Source of the DNA: CAVQCJ01 sp963711005
GTDB lineage: Bacteria; Actinomycetota; Actinomycetes; Prado026
Direction of reading: 5' to 3'
NCBI GenBank assembly: GCA_963711005.1
Contig: CAVQCJ010000004.1
Location: 496,001 to 560,000, forward strand
Length of the DNA stretch: 64,000 nucleotides
Notes under the pieces: generated by a model
Told to the model about the DNA's origin: nothing
Seen by the model: the letters and a program-made list of their open reading frames with translations, nothing else
Databases searched by the model: none
Position numbers and translations under genes: made by a program
In this document: one piece after another, positions 8,278 to 16,849 of the stretch
Numbering within the stretch: the stretch's first letter is position 1
Layout of the letters: the number at the start of each line of letters is the position of its first letter

Positions 8278-8799
8278 GTGGCCGTCGAGGTCCCTGCCGG
8301 CCTGGTCGCCGACGTGGAGCGCACGTCCGTCCGCGTCGTGGTCCAGGACGGCACCGGCGCAGTGCTGCTGTTCGAGACCGTCGACCCGTACAACCGCGGT
8401 CTCGGAACCTGGTGGGAGCTGCCCGGCGGCGGGATGGAGCCGGGGGAGTCGGTGGCGGGCACCGCGGCGCGCGAGCTCGCCGAGGAGACCGGCTTCCGGG
8501 TGGCGGCGGCCGAGTTCGGCCCGCCCACCTGGACCAGGGCGGCGACCTACCTGCGCCGTGGGCGGCGGGTGCTCCAGCACGAGCTGGTGGTCGCGGTGCG
8601 GCTGCCCGGTCGCGGTCCGGAGCCGGTCCGCGACAACCGCACGCCCGAGGAGCTCGAGGACTACACCGGGTATCGCTGGTGGCCGGTTCCGGAGGTGGTC
8701 GCGGCCGGCGAGAGGTTCTTCCCCGGCCGACTGCCCGAGCTGCTGCCCGCGTTCCTCGCCGGCGAGCCGATCGAAGAGGCCTTCGAGTGGTGGAACTGA
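8278..8799 (+). CDS. NUDIX hydrolase (first of two)
   Basis: This 173-residue protein has a complete Nudix box (GX5EX7REVXEEXGX type) at about residues 50-72, reading GGGMEPGES then RELAEETGF. Nudix enzymes hydrolyse nucleoside diphosphates linked to another moiety; the substrate cannot be read from sequence. It starts at GTG 3 bp after lepB and is followed by a second Nudix gene of similar size and shared motifs such as YRWW near the C-terminus, suggesting tandem duplication. Confidence 0.85.
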   Translation: MAVEVPAGLVADVERTSVRVVVQDGTGAVLLFETVDPYNRGLGTWWELPGGGMEPGESVAGTAARELAEETGFRVAAAEFGPPTWTRAATYLRRGRRVLQHELVVAVRLPGRGPEPVRDNRTPEELEDYTGYRWWPVPEVVAAGERFFPGRLPELLPAFLAGEPIEEAFEWWN

Positions 8800-8806
8800 C
8801 CGGACG

Positions 8807-8812
8807 TACGCT
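8807..8812 (+). promoter_or_regulatory. Leaderless-type -10 element of second NUDIX gene
   Basis: TACGCT ends 6 nt before the ATG at 8819, and there is no ribosome site between them. It suggests transcription independent of the first NUDIX gene. Confidence 0.42.
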
Positions 8813-8818
8813 GCGGGC

Positions 8819-9337
8819 ATGACCTCCCCCGCCCCGGGTGTCGGCCCCGCCGCCGAGCCCGTGATCGACCGGGTGGGCGCTCGGGTTCTGGTGGTGGACG
8901 CCCGGTCGCGGGTGCTGCTGCTGCGCGGGCGGGACCCGGCCGACCCCGGCTCGGGGCCGTGGTGGTTCACCCCCGGCGGCGGCGTGGACCCGGGCGAGAC
9001 CCTCGAGCAGGCCGCCAGCCGCGAGGTCGCCGAGGAGACCGGGCTGGTCGCCACCGACCTGGGTCGTCCGGTCTGGGTGCGTACGGCCGAGTTCGGCTTC
9101 CTCGGCCGTCGCTACCGCCAGCGCGAGAGCTTCTTCCTCGTGCGCGTGCGCTCGCACGAGGTCGACACCTCCGGCTGGACCCAGGTCGAGCGCGACAGCA
9201 TCGATGACTACCGCTGGTGGTCGGTCGACGAGCTCGCCGGCACGGCGGAGGTGGTGTACCCGCGGTCGCTGGGCGCCGAGCTGGGCCGGCTGCTCGCCGA
9301 CGGCCCGCCCGACGCGCCCCGGGACGTCGGGCCGTGA
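8819..9337 (+). CDS. NUDIX hydrolase (second of two)
   Basis: This 172-residue protein has the Nudix box at about residues 54-76 (GGGVDPGET then REVAEETGL), with all catalytic Glu residues. Substrate unknown. The ATG at 8819 is chosen for protein length and the TACGCT element 6 nt upstream. Its stop codon overlaps the GTG start of rnhB (GTGA), so the two are coupled. It shares the YRWWSV/YRWWPV motif with the preceding NUDIX gene. Confidence 0.86.
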   Translation: MTSPAPGVGPAAEPVIDRVGARVLVVDARSRVLLLRGRDPADPGSGPWWFTPGGGVDPGETLEQAASREVAEETGLVATDLGRPVWVRTAEFGFLGRRYRQRESFFLVRVRSHEVDTSGWTQVERDSIDDYRWWSVDELAGTAEVVYPRSLGAELGRLLADGPPDAPRDVGP

Positions 9338-10173
9338 GCCGCACAGCCGCCCGCCCCCCCGGCCGCGCACCGCGGCTGCTGGTCGAGGCCGGGCTGGCTG
9401 ACGAGGGTTACGTCGTCGTCGCCGGGGCCGACGAGGTCGGTCGCGGATCCCTGGCCGGCCCGGTCACTGTCGGCGTCGTCGTCGTCGACCCGGCCGTCGG
9501 CCGTCCGCCCCGAGGTCTGCGCGACAGCAAGCTGCTGACCGCCGAGCAGCGGCGCGCCCTGATCCCACGCATCCACCGATGGGTGGTCGCCGGGGCCGTC
9601 GCCGACGCCACCGCGGCGGAGATCGACACGTACGGCATCATCGCCGCGCTCCGGCTGGCCGCGCACCGGGCGCTGGCGGCGCTGCCCGACCTGCCCGACT
9701 GCGTGCTCCTCGACGGCAACCACGACTACCTGACCCCGCGGGCGCAGCTCACCCTCGACGTCGTGCCGACCCGGCCCGAGCCCGAGCCGGTCGGCCTGCC
9801 GCGCCACCCGACCGTGCGCACCCGGATCAAGGCCGACCTCACCTGCGCCAGCGTGGCGGCGGCGAGCGTGCTGGCCAAGGCGACAAGGGACGCGTACATG
9901 GTCGGGCTGGCGGCCGAGCACCCCGAGTACGGGTGGGAGGTCAACAAGGGGTACGCGACGCCGTACCACCGGGCCGCCCTTCGCCGGTTCGGGCCGTCCC
10001 GCTACCACCGGGTGACCTGGCGCCTGGGCCTGGACGACGACGCCGCCGAGGACGGGCTCGACGGGGACGGGCTGTCCGAGGAGGAGCTGGCGTCGGAGGC
10101 GGACGTGGACCTGACGGACGGGCAAGATGGGGTCGTGACGGTTCCGACGGCTGGCGGGGAGGTGCGGCGGTGA
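9334..10173 (+). CDS. rnhB: Ribonuclease HII
   Basis: RNase HII cuts the RNA strand of RNA-DNA hybrids and removes misincorporated ribonucleotides. The catalytic Asp-Glu pair is in AGADEVGRGSLAGP near residues 29-42, and RDSKLLT follows. The product is 279 residues, longer than the usual 200-230 because of a short N-terminal extension and an acidic C-terminal tail rich in Asp/Glu. GTG at 9334 overlaps the NUDIX stop, and the 3' end overlaps the DUF2469 gene by GTGA, so the set is tightly coupled. Confidence 0.93.
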   Translation: MSRTAARPPGRAPRLLVEAGLADEGYVVVAGADEVGRGSLAGPVTVGVVVVDPAVGRPPRGLRDSKLLTAEQRRALIPRIHRWVVAGAVADATAAEIDTYGIIAALRLAAHRALAALPDLPDCVLLDGNHDYLTPRAQLTLDVVPTRPEPEPVGLPRHPTVRTRIKADLTCASVAAASVLAKATRDAYMVGLAAEHPEYGWEVNKGYATPYHRAALRRFGPSRYHRVTWRLGLDDDAAEDGLDGDGLSEEELASEADVDLTDGQDGVVTVPTAGGEVRR

Positions 10174-10478
10174 GCGCCGAGGACCTCGAGCGGTACGAGA
10201 CCGACATGGAGCTGCAGCTGTACCGCGAGTACCGCGACGTGGTGGGCCTGTTCGGGTACGTCGTCGAGACCGAGCGCCGTTTCTACCTGACGAACAAGGT
10301 CGACCTGCAGGTGCGTACGGCGGACGGCGAGGTCTACTTCGAGGTCACGATGAGCGATGCGTGGGTCTGGGACATGTACCGGCCCGCGCGGTTCGTCAAG
10401 AACGTGAAGGTGCTGACGTTCAAGGACGTGAACGTCGAGGAGCTCGCCCAGCCCGACCTCCAGGTCCCGCAGGAGTGA
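10170..10478 (+). CDS. DUF2469 conserved actinobacterial protein
   Basis: This 102-residue protein starts at a GTG overlapping the rnhB stop and reads MSAEDLERYETDMELQ; YREYRDVVGLF, ETERRFYL and FVKNVKVLTFKD are hallmarks of DUF2469. The family is nearly invariant and confined to actinobacteria, almost always beside rnhB and yraN; I know of no assigned function. It has no signal peptide or membrane segment and is rich in charged and aromatic residues. The conservation and fixed neighbourhood suggest a core role. Confidence 0.92.
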   Translation: MSAEDLERYETDMELQLYREYRDVVGLFGYVVETERRFYLTNKVDLQVRTADGEVYFEVTMSDAWVWDMYRPARFVKNVKVLTFKDVNVEELAQPDLQVPQE

Positions 10479-10571
10479 CCCTGCTGTGGACGGCATGCGC
10501 CGTCCACAGCACGCCGACCGCCAGGTGCGCGTGCAGCCGATCCCGCCGAGCCTTGCCGGCGGAGGTGGTCG

Positions 10572-10934
10572 GTGGTGCGGGCGAAGGACGCGCTTGGTCG
10601 CTACGGCGAGGACGTGGCGGCCAGGCATCTGATCGAGCAGGGCATCGTGGTGCTGGAACGCAACTGGCGGTGCGACGCGGGCGAGATCGACATCGTCGGT
10701 CGCGATGGTGCCGTGCTGGTGATCTGCGAGGTCAAGACGCGTCGCACCACCGGGTTCGGGACCCCGCTGGAAGCCGTGACTGCGGCGAAGGCGGCCCGGC
10801 TGCGACGGCTGGCCGGGCGTTGGCTGGCCGCGCGTGACGTACGACCGGCACACGTGCGCTTCGACGTCGTCGGCGTGCTCGCGTCCGGTCACGGCGCCGC
10901 GCGGGTCGACCATGTCCGCGGGGTGCTGTCGTGA
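10572..10934 (+). CDS. yraN: YraN/UPF0102 family nuclease-fold protein
   Basis: This 120-residue protein belongs to UPF0102, which has a PD-(D/E)XK nuclease-like fold; the core GEIDIVGRDG and CEVKTRR is visible near residues 37-58. Biochemical role is not settled. Start is at GTG 10572, preceded by GGAGGTG; a second GTG follows directly. It overlaps comM by four bases, in the usual yraN-comM-dprA order. The 93-bp gap upstream holds nothing recognisable. Confidence 0.9.
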   Translation: MVRAKDALGRYGEDVAARHLIEQGIVVLERNWRCDAGEIDIVGRDGAVLVICEVKTRRTTGFGTPLEAVTAAKAARLRRLAGRWLAARDVRPAHVRFDVVGVLASGHGAARVDHVRGVLS

Positions 10935-12466
10935 CACTGGCGAGAACCCGCTCGGTCGCCGTGGTCGGGGTCGTGGGCCATCTGGTCGAGGTCGAGGCCG
11001 ACCTCGCCCACGGGCTGCCGGGTCTGACGCTGGTGGGTCTGCCGGACGCGGCGTTGTCGGAGTCCCGTGACCGGATCCGGGCCGCAGTGGTCAACAGCGG
11101 CGAGCCGTGGCCCCAGCACCGGATCACGTTGAACCTGTCCCCGGCGTCGTTGCCCAAGTCGGGCAGCGGTTTCGACCTGGCGCTGGCGGTCTGCGTGCTC
11201 GCGGCGGCGGAGCGGGTGCCCGCCGAGCAGGTCGCGGACCTCGTGCTGGTCGGGGAGCTCGGCCTGGACGGCGTGGTCCGTCCCGTCCGCGGTGTGCTCC
11301 CGGCGGTTCTCGCGGCGACCGCTGCCGGGCGGTGCAAGGTGGTCGTCCCGGTCGGCAACGCGGCCGAGGCCGCAGTGGTGCCCGGGGCGTCGGTGTTCGC
11401 GGTCTCCACCTTGTCCGAGCTCGTCGCCGTGCTGCGCGGCGACGCGGCCGGGACGGCGGTGCCGCGTCCGGACCTCGAGGCGAGCAGCGCTCCGCTGCCA
11501 GACCTCGTGGACGTCGCCGGACACGTGGGCGCCCGGTTCGCGCTCGAGGTCGCGGCCGCCGGCGGGCACCACCTGCTCCTGCACGGCCCGCCCGGAGCCG
11601 GCAAGACCATGCTGGCGGAACGGCTGCCCGGTCTGCTGCCGCCGCTCACCCGGGACCAGTCGCTGGAGGTGACCGCGATCCACTCGGTCGCCGGTGAGCT
11701 GCCCGACGGCGTCGCCCTGGTCACCGCGCCGCCGCTGCGTGCCCCGCACCACACGGCCTCGGCGGCGGCCATCGTGGGCGGGGGCAGCGGGATCGCCCGG
11801 CCCGGGGCGGCGAGCCTGGCCCACCACGGCGTGCTGTTCCTGGACGAAGCGCCCGAGTACGCCCGCGGGGTGCTGGACGCGCTCCGGCAGCCACTGGAGT
11901 CCGGGCGGGTCGTCCTGCACCGTTCGCGCGGCGCCGTCGACTTCCCGGCCCGTTTCCAGCTGGTCCTCGCCGCGAACCCGTGCCCGTGCGGGTTCGCCAC
12001 CACCGGGGCTCTGTGCCGCTGCACGCCCGTCACCCAGCTCAGGTACGTGGGGCGGATGTCCGGGCCGGTCCTGGACCGCATCGACCTGCTGGTCACCGTC
12101 GAGCAGCCCACGCGGGCGGAGCTGCTCGACGGAGGTGGTGGCGAACCGTCGGCGGCCGTCCGGGTCCGCGTCGCCGCGGCACGCGAACGGGCCCAGAGCC
12201 GCTGGCGGGACATGCCCTGGATCTGCAACGGCCAGGTGCCCGGCCCGGTGCTTCGCGGCCCCGACCACCGGCTGGCCGGTCCGGACCTGCAGCCCTTGCA
12301 CGACGAGTTCGCCAAGGGCCGCCTCTCCGCACGGGGTGCGGACCGGGTGCTCCGGCTGGCGTGGACGCTCGCCGACCTGGCGGGGCACCGGCGCCCCCGG
12401 TTCAGCGAGATCGCCCACGCGGTGCACTTGCGCACCTCGTCCGTCCTGCCCGGGCTCGCCGCGTGA
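10931..12466 (+). CDS. comM: YifB/ComM-family Mg-chelatase-like AAA ATPase
   Basis: ComM-family proteins are hexameric AAA+ helicases; in naturally transformable bacteria ComM drives branch migration of incoming DNA. The 511-residue protein has the N-terminal Lon-like ChlI domain (LPGLTLVGLPDAALSESRDR), Walker A GPPGAGKTM near residue 220, Walker B LFLDEAPEY, and the C-terminal Mg-chelatase domain. Cysteines in PCPCGF and CRCTP form the usual zinc site. It is followed with overlap by dprA, so a DNA-uptake or recombination role is plausible, although no uptake pilus genes are in the window. Confidence 0.93.
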   Translation: MTLARTRSVAVVGVVGHLVEVEADLAHGLPGLTLVGLPDAALSESRDRIRAAVVNSGEPWPQHRITLNLSPASLPKSGSGFDLALAVCVLAAAERVPAEQVADLVLVGELGLDGVVRPVRGVLPAVLAATAAGRCKVVVPVGNAAEAAVVPGASVFAVSTLSELVAVLRGDAAGTAVPRPDLEASSAPLPDLVDVAGHVGARFALEVAAAGGHHLLLHGPPGAGKTMLAERLPGLLPPLTRDQSLEVTAIHSVAGELPDGVALVTAPPLRAPHHTASAAAIVGGGSGIARPGAASLAHHGVLFLDEAPEYARGVLDALRQPLESGRVVLHRSRGAVDFPARFQLVLAANPCPCGFATTGALCRCTPVTQLRYVGRMSGPVLDRIDLLVTVEQPTRAELLDGGGGEPSAAVRVRVAAARERAQSRWRDMPWICNGQVPGPVLRGPDHRLAGPDLQPLHDEFAKGRLSARGADRVLRLAWTLADLAGHRRPRFSEIAHAVHLRTSSVLPGLAA

Positions 12467-13662
12467 GGGCCCCGGACGACGAGCGGCTCGCCCGTCTCGA
12501 CCTGATGACCCTGGCCGAACCCAACGACGCCCGGCTGTGGGAGCTGGTCCGCCACGAAGGTCCCGTCGCTGCCCTTGAGCTGATCAGGACCGGCTCGCCG
12601 GACGGCCCGTACACCGCCCGGCTCGGGCTGCTCGACCCGGTGGCGGCGATGCGCCGGGCCGAGCGGCTCGGCGCCCGCTTCGTGGTGCCCGGTGACCTCG
12701 AGTGGCCCAGCCAGCTCGACGACCTGGACCTGCGTGCTGGCGAGGACCAGCCCCGGGCGGTGCCGCCGCTGGGCCTGTGGCTGCGGGGCCCGCAGCACCT
12801 GCGCACGTCGGTCCTGCGCTCGGCTGCGGTGGTGGGCTCGCGGGCTGCGTCCGGCTACGGCTCGAGGGTCGCCTCGGAGCTGGGGGCCGGGCTGGCCGAC
12901 CGTGGCTGGACGACCGTCTCGGGCGCCGCGTACGGGATCGACTCGGCGGCGCACCGCGGTGCACTGGCGGCCGGCGGCGTCACGGTCGCCGTCCTCGCCT
13001 GCGGCGTCGACGTCGCCTACCCGCGCGGCCACCAGGGCCTGCTGGACCGGATCGGAGCGGAGGGACTGGTCGTGGCCGAGCTGCCGTTCGGCGCCCATCC
13101 CACCCGCGGACGCTTCCTGGACCGCAACCGCCTGATCGCCGCGCTGACGCCCGGGACCGTCGTCGTGGAGGCCGCCTACCGCAGCGGCGCCGTCAACACG
13201 ACGACCTGGGCCCGACGCATGCGACGGCCGGTGCTCGGCGTTCCCGGGCCAGTCACGTCGCCGTTGTCGGCCGGTGTTCACCGGGAGATCCGCGAACGCG
13301 GCGCGACGCTGGTCGGCGGCGCCGGGGAGGTGGTGGCCGAGCTCGGGCCCATGGGCGAGGCACTGACCGAGGCCGCGGCGGAGGCCACCGCCGCCGGGCT
13401 GGCGACCCGCGCGGCCCGACGTGCCCACGACGGGCTGCCACCCGGCGACCTCCGGGTGCTGGACGCGCTCGACCTGGGCGTCTGGGTGAGCGAGCGGACG
13501 GTGTCCTCCCGCAGCACGGTGGCCGGCCCGGACGTCCGTGCCGCGCTGCGCCGGCTGGCCGCACGGGGACTCGCCCAGGAGCAGGACGGACGCTGGCGGG
13601 CGCGGGCGGCGCGGGGGGACGTGCCGCGAGCTCCCGGGACGTCCGACCGTGGCGGTCCTTGA
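12463..13662 (+). CDS. dprA: DNA-processing protein DprA
   Basis: DprA loads RecA onto incoming single-stranded DNA; the gene is also widespread in non-transformable bacteria. The 399-residue product has the Rossmann-like core with VVGSRAASGYG, TVSGAAYGIDSAAHRGAL, VLACGVDVAYPRGH and RFLDRNRLIAAL, and a C-terminal winged-helix region (about 310-385). The GTG at 12463 overlaps the comM stop; the frame is open further upstream but the added part is not DprA-like. Confidence 0.93.
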   Translation: MRAPDDERLARLDLMTLAEPNDARLWELVRHEGPVAALELIRTGSPDGPYTARLGLLDPVAAMRRAERLGARFVVPGDLEWPSQLDDLDLRAGEDQPRAVPPLGLWLRGPQHLRTSVLRSAAVVGSRAASGYGSRVASELGAGLADRGWTTVSGAAYGIDSAAHRGALAAGGVTVAVLACGVDVAYPRGHQGLLDRIGAEGLVVAELPFGAHPTRGRFLDRNRLIAALTPGTVVVEAAYRSGAVNTTTWARRMRRPVLGVPGPVTSPLSAGVHREIRERGATLVGGAGEVVAELGPMGEALTEAAAEATAAGLATRAARRAHDGLPPGDLRVLDALDLGVWVSERTVSSRSTVAGPDVRAALRRLAARGLAQEQDGRWRARAARGDVPRAPGTSDRGGP

Positions 13663-13695
13663 CCGGGAAGGCCCTGGCACCCAGCGTGGGGCACC

Positions 13696-14688
13696 ATGAG
13701 CGCTCCGGGGTCTGCACGAGTCTCCGACGCCCCGCCGGGGCCGGTCGGACGGCAGCCGCCGGCGGCGCGGGCGGAGCTTCCGGGGGAGATGTCCACGGCG
13801 CTCTCAGAGTTCCACCGGCACCTGGCTGCCGAGCGCGGCCTCAGCCCGCACACTGTGCGCGCGTACGTCCGCGATGCCGGGAGTCTGCTCGAGCACGCGG
13901 CCGGTCACCGGCTGACGAGTCCGGGGGAGCTGGACGTCCGGGAGCTGCGCAGCTGGCTCGGCGGACTGGCTGCCGGCGGTTCAGCTCGGTCCAGCGTGGC
14001 CCGCCGGGCCGCGTCGGCGAAGGCGTTCACGGCCTGGTGCCGCCGACGCGGCCTGCTCGCCGTCGACCCGGGCCTGCTGCTGGGTTCGGCCCGTCCGCAC
14101 CGCAGCCTCCCCGGTGTGCTCCGCCAGGACCAGGCCCGCGCGCTGATGGACGTCGCCGCAGTGGGGGCCGACGACGGCTCGCCCGTCGGGCTGCGCGACC
14201 GGGCGATCCTGGAGCTCCTGTACGCGAGCGGGATCCGCGTCGGTGAGCTGGTCGGGCTGGACGTCGACGACTACGACCCCGGGCGGCGCGTGGTGCGCGT
14301 GCTCGGCAAGGGCCGCAAGGAGCGCACGGTCCCCCTCGGGCTGCCGGCGGCGCGCGCTCTCCAGGAGTGGCTCGACCTCGGGCGTCGGCGGCTGGCCGGA
14401 GGGTCCGGCGGACCGGCGATGTTCCTGGGCTCCCGCGGCGGCCGGCTGGACCAGCGGGCGGTACGTCGGCTGGTCCACGCACGGCTGGCCGACGTCCCCG
14501 GCGCCCCTGACCTGGGTCCGCACGGACTCCGGCACTCGGCAGCGACGCACCTGCTCGAGGGTGGCGCGGACCTTCGTTCGGTCCAGGAGATACTGGGTCA
14601 CGCTACGCTCGCGACAACACAGATCTACACTCATGTCTCCGTCGAGAGGCTCAAGGCCACCTATGAGCAGGCGCACCCCCGAGCGTGA
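13696..14688 (+). CDS. xerC: Tyrosine recombinase XerC
   Basis: XerC, with XerD, resolves chromosome dimers at dif sites. The 330-residue protein has the N-terminal SAM-like core-binding domain (about 30-120) and the catalytic domain with Arg in ASGIRVGEL (near 180), Lys in GKGRKER, HGLRHS (near 276), GHATLATTQIYTH with the His and nucleophile Tyr (near 300-312). The ATG at 13696 is used; an internal ATG at 13789 would give 299 residues, closer to typical XerC, so the start is uncertain. It follows dprA by 33 bp and its end overlaps whiG. Confidence 0.92.
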   Translation: MSAPGSARVSDAPPGPVGRQPPAARAELPGEMSTALSEFHRHLAAERGLSPHTVRAYVRDAGSLLEHAAGHRLTSPGELDVRELRSWLGGLAAGGSARSSVARRAASAKAFTAWCRRRGLLAVDPGLLLGSARPHRSLPGVLRQDQARALMDVAAVGADDGSPVGLRDRAILELLYASGIRVGELVGLDVDDYDPGRRVVRVLGKGRKERTVPLGLPAARALQEWLDLGRRRLAGGSGGPAMFLGSRGGRLDQRAVRRLVHARLADVPGAPDLGPHGLRHSAATHLLEGGADLRSVQEILGHATLATTQIYTHVSVERLKATYEQAHPRA

Positions 14689-15736
14689 CGGCGCCGCCGT
14701 CGCGCCCGAGGACGAGCAGCTTGCGGTCGTGGAGCAGCCGGCACCGGGGCGCGCCGGCCGCCGCCCGGCAGTCAAGAGCTCGGCCGCACCGGCGACCGGT
14801 CGGGCCGCGTCCCGCTCGCGCGCGGCAGCGGCCGACTCCGGCGACGGCCCCGCCGAAGACGCCGCGGAGCCCGTCGCCGCCGACCCGGCGGCAGAGCCCG
14901 CGGAGCCGGACGAGGCCGCGGCCCCTGTCGTCGAGGTGACCGACGAAGACCTGGCGCCCGATCCCGCCGAGGCGGCCGCCGCCCTCCGCGAGCTGTGGGA
15001 GGGCTTCAAGGCCGGCGGTGACGGGCAGCTGCGGGAGCGGTTGATCCTGCACTACTCGCCCCTGGTCAAGTACGTCGCCGGGCGCGTCGGCGTCGGTCTG
15101 CCGCCGAACATCGAGCAGGCCGACCTGGTGTCCTACGGCATCTTCGGCCTGATCGACGCGATCGAGAAGTTCGACCTCGAGCGGGCGATCAAGTTCGAGA
15201 CGTACGCGATCAGCCGGATCCGCGGCGCGATCATCGACGAGCTGCGCGCGATCGACTGGATCCCGCGCTCGGTCCGCTACAAGGCGCGCGAGGTGGAGAA
15301 GGCGTACGCCGCGCTCGAGGGTCAGCTGCACCGCACGCCCACCGAGGCCGAGGTCGCCGACCAGATGGGGATCCGCCTGGAGGACCTGCACGCGATCTTC
15401 AGCCAGGTGTCGTTCGTCAACGTGGTCGCACTGGACGAGCTGCTCAACGTGGGCGGCGAGAAGGGCGACAAGCTCAGCCTGGTGGACACCCTCGAGGACA
15501 CCAGGGCCGAGGACCCGGTCGCGGCGTTCGAGTCCGAGGAGACCAAGTACCTGCTCGCGAAGGCGATCAACACGTTGCCCGAGCGCGAGAAGATCGTGGT
15601 GACCCTCTACTACTACGAGGGCCTCACCCTCGCCGAGATCGGCCAGGTCCTCGGCGTGACCGAGTCGCGGATCTGTCAGATGCACACGAAGGCCGTCCTG
15701 CAGCTGCGCGGCAAGCTGGCCGAGCAGCGCGACTGA
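14663..15736 (+). CDS. whiG: RNA polymerase sigma factor, WhiG/FliA type
   Basis: This sigma-28-type factor shows all regions: sigma 2 (LILHYSPLVKYVAGRVG, YGIFGLIDAIEKFD, YAISRIRGAIIDELR), sigma 3 (EVEKAYAALEGQLHRTPTE) and sigma 4 (LPEREKIVVTLYYYEGLTLAEIGQVLGV). In Streptomyces WhiG starts sporulation of aerial hyphae; in motile actinobacteria the orthologue transcribes flagellar genes. The 357-residue length includes an Ala/Pro/Glu-rich extension of about 85 residues that ordinary WhiG lacks. The ATG at 14663 overlaps the end of xerC by 26 bp; a GTG near 14729 is an alternative. Confidence 0.9.
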   Translation: MSRRTPERDGAAVAPEDEQLAVVEQPAPGRAGRRPAVKSSAAPATGRAASRSRAAAADSGDGPAEDAAEPVAADPAAEPAEPDEAAAPVVEVTDEDLAPDPAEAAAALRELWEGFKAGGDGQLRERLILHYSPLVKYVAGRVGVGLPPNIEQADLVSYGIFGLIDAIEKFDLERAIKFETYAISRIRGAIIDELRAIDWIPRSVRYKAREVEKAYAALEGQLHRTPTEAEVADQMGIRLEDLHAIFSQVSFVNVVALDELLNVGGEKGDKLSLVDTLEDTRAEDPVAAFESEETKYLLAKAINTLPEREKIVVTLYYYEGLTLAEIGQVLGVTESRICQMHTKAVLQLRGKLAEQRD

Positions 15737-15746
15737 GCCACGGTCC

Positions 15747-16493
15747 CTAAGGTCCCGCGCGGCCCATCGCCCGGCGTCGCCGCACGCGCAGCCCGACCGC
15801 TCCGGCGCCGACGGAGGTCACCGCCGCGCCGACCGTCACCCCCACGGCACCTCCGGGGGGCCCTGGCGCCCCGCCGCGCAGCACCGTGGCGGCCGCTGTC
15901 GCCCAGCCGTCCGGTCCACGGGGTCCAGGCGCAGCCGCCGAACCCGTCGGTGGCCCGACCAGCGGGAGCAGCCGGGCGGTGCCCGCGACTGGCGCTGCCA
16001 CGAGCCCGCTGACCACCAGCGGGTCCACGTACCGCCCATCGAGCAGCATCCCCCAGTGCAGGCACGGGCGACCCGGGCAGAGCGGCCCCGGGCTGCGGGG
16101 TCCGGTGACCATGGCCAGCCATCCGAGGATGACTCCGGCCGGCACGCTGTCACCGGTGCGGACCGCCGCCCGGACCGGCTCGAAGGTGCTCCGCAGGCGG
16201 GCCGAGTGGGCCACGACCACGACGCCCTGACCGGCCACCATCCCGGCGAACGTCACCCGCCCGGCCGCGTCGGACCGGACCGGGTCCCCGGCTGCCGCGG
16301 CTAGGTCGACCCCTCGGTGGCCGGGAAGCCAGGGTGTGGCCGGTGGCGGAGCGGCGAAGGGACGCAGCTCCAGGAGCGGCGGCCCGACGGGCGCGGTCCA
16401 CCGTGCGGGAGGCCCGCCGGGGGCGGCGACCGGTGCGGCGCCCCCGATACCGGCGAGAAGCGCGAGCAGGGCGCAGACCAGGAGACCAGGCAT
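15747..16493 (-). CDS. M23-family peptidase-like secreted protein, degenerate active site
   Basis: This 248-residue protein has a short signal peptide (residues 1-24) and one LytM/M23-type domain. Zinc-ligand candidates His59 and Asp63 are present in HRGVD, but the usual HxH is Cys144-Leu-His146, so the catalytic His is missing while the third ligand stays. Related actinobacterial proteins share the CLHWG form, suggesting a non-catalytic or modified role at the cell wall, as for LytM factors that activate amidases. An Ala/Val-rich segment and Arg-rich end close the protein. The start at 16493 has a GGGAGGGTGG ribosome site; it converges on whiG with a 10-bp gap. Confidence 0.8.
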   Translation of the reverse strand: MPGLLVCALLALLAGIGGAAPVAAPGGPPARWTAPVGPPLLELRPFAAPPPATPWLPGHRGVDLAAAAGDPVRSDAAGRVTFAGMVAGQGVVVVAHSARLRSTFEPVRAAVRTGDSVPAGVILGWLAMVTGPRSPGPLCPGRPCLHWGMLLDGRYVDPLVVSGLVAAPVAGTARLLPLVGPPTGSAAAPGPRGPDGWATAAATVLRGGAPGPPGGAVGVTVGAAVTSVGAGAVGLRVRRRRAMGRAGP

Positions 16494-16849
16494 GCCGCCA
16501 CCCTCCCGGCCGGGCGCACGCCCGGGGACCCGTGGGCGCCCCGCTGTGCACGGCCGAGTTCCCGCCGGAGGCCTGTGGACGGACGGTCGGGCCGGCCGTC
16601 CGCCGGTCGCCGGGGGCGGAGCCGGTCCCGTACACTGGCCCGGCTCGGGTCCGCCCGGGCGCACCACCACTTCGCACGTCCTCCCCGGAGCCGCACGGCT
16701 CCGGGCGGTCCCTCGGTCCCGCGCGAGCGGGTCGGACCGGAGCAGGGCGTCAGGCAGGGCCCGGGCGACCGCCCGGTCCCGACGAACCGAGCCGGGCACG
16801 GCCCGGGCGCCAGGACGCGTCCGACGGGCCCACGAAGGAGAACGCGGCC
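16494..16849. promoter_or_regulatory. Divergent intergenic region, M23 protein / rpsB
   Basis: This 356-bp stretch is the only gap over 300 bp. It must hold the promoters of both flanking genes. TACACT at 16631-16636 is a possible -10 for rpsB, giving a leader of about 200 nt that includes a strong hairpin at 16684-16705. AAGGAG near the end is the rpsB ribosome site. No convincing gene was found in it. Confidence 0.4.
16684..16705 (+). promoter_or_regulatory. Hairpin in rpsB leader
   Basis: A perfect inverted repeat (CCCGGAGCCG, CA, CGGCTCCGGG) forms a 10-bp GC stem about 145 nt before rpsB. No T-run follows, so it is not a standard terminator. It could be a leader structure for uS2 autoregulation or simply GC-rich coincidence. 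Confidence 0.3.

Noticed and set aside
16494..16799. Upstream extension of the M23 protein by about 100 codons
   Set aside because: The extension is Arg/Pro-rich, precedes a clear signal peptide and covers the probable rpsB promoter; the start at 16493 has a good ribosome site.
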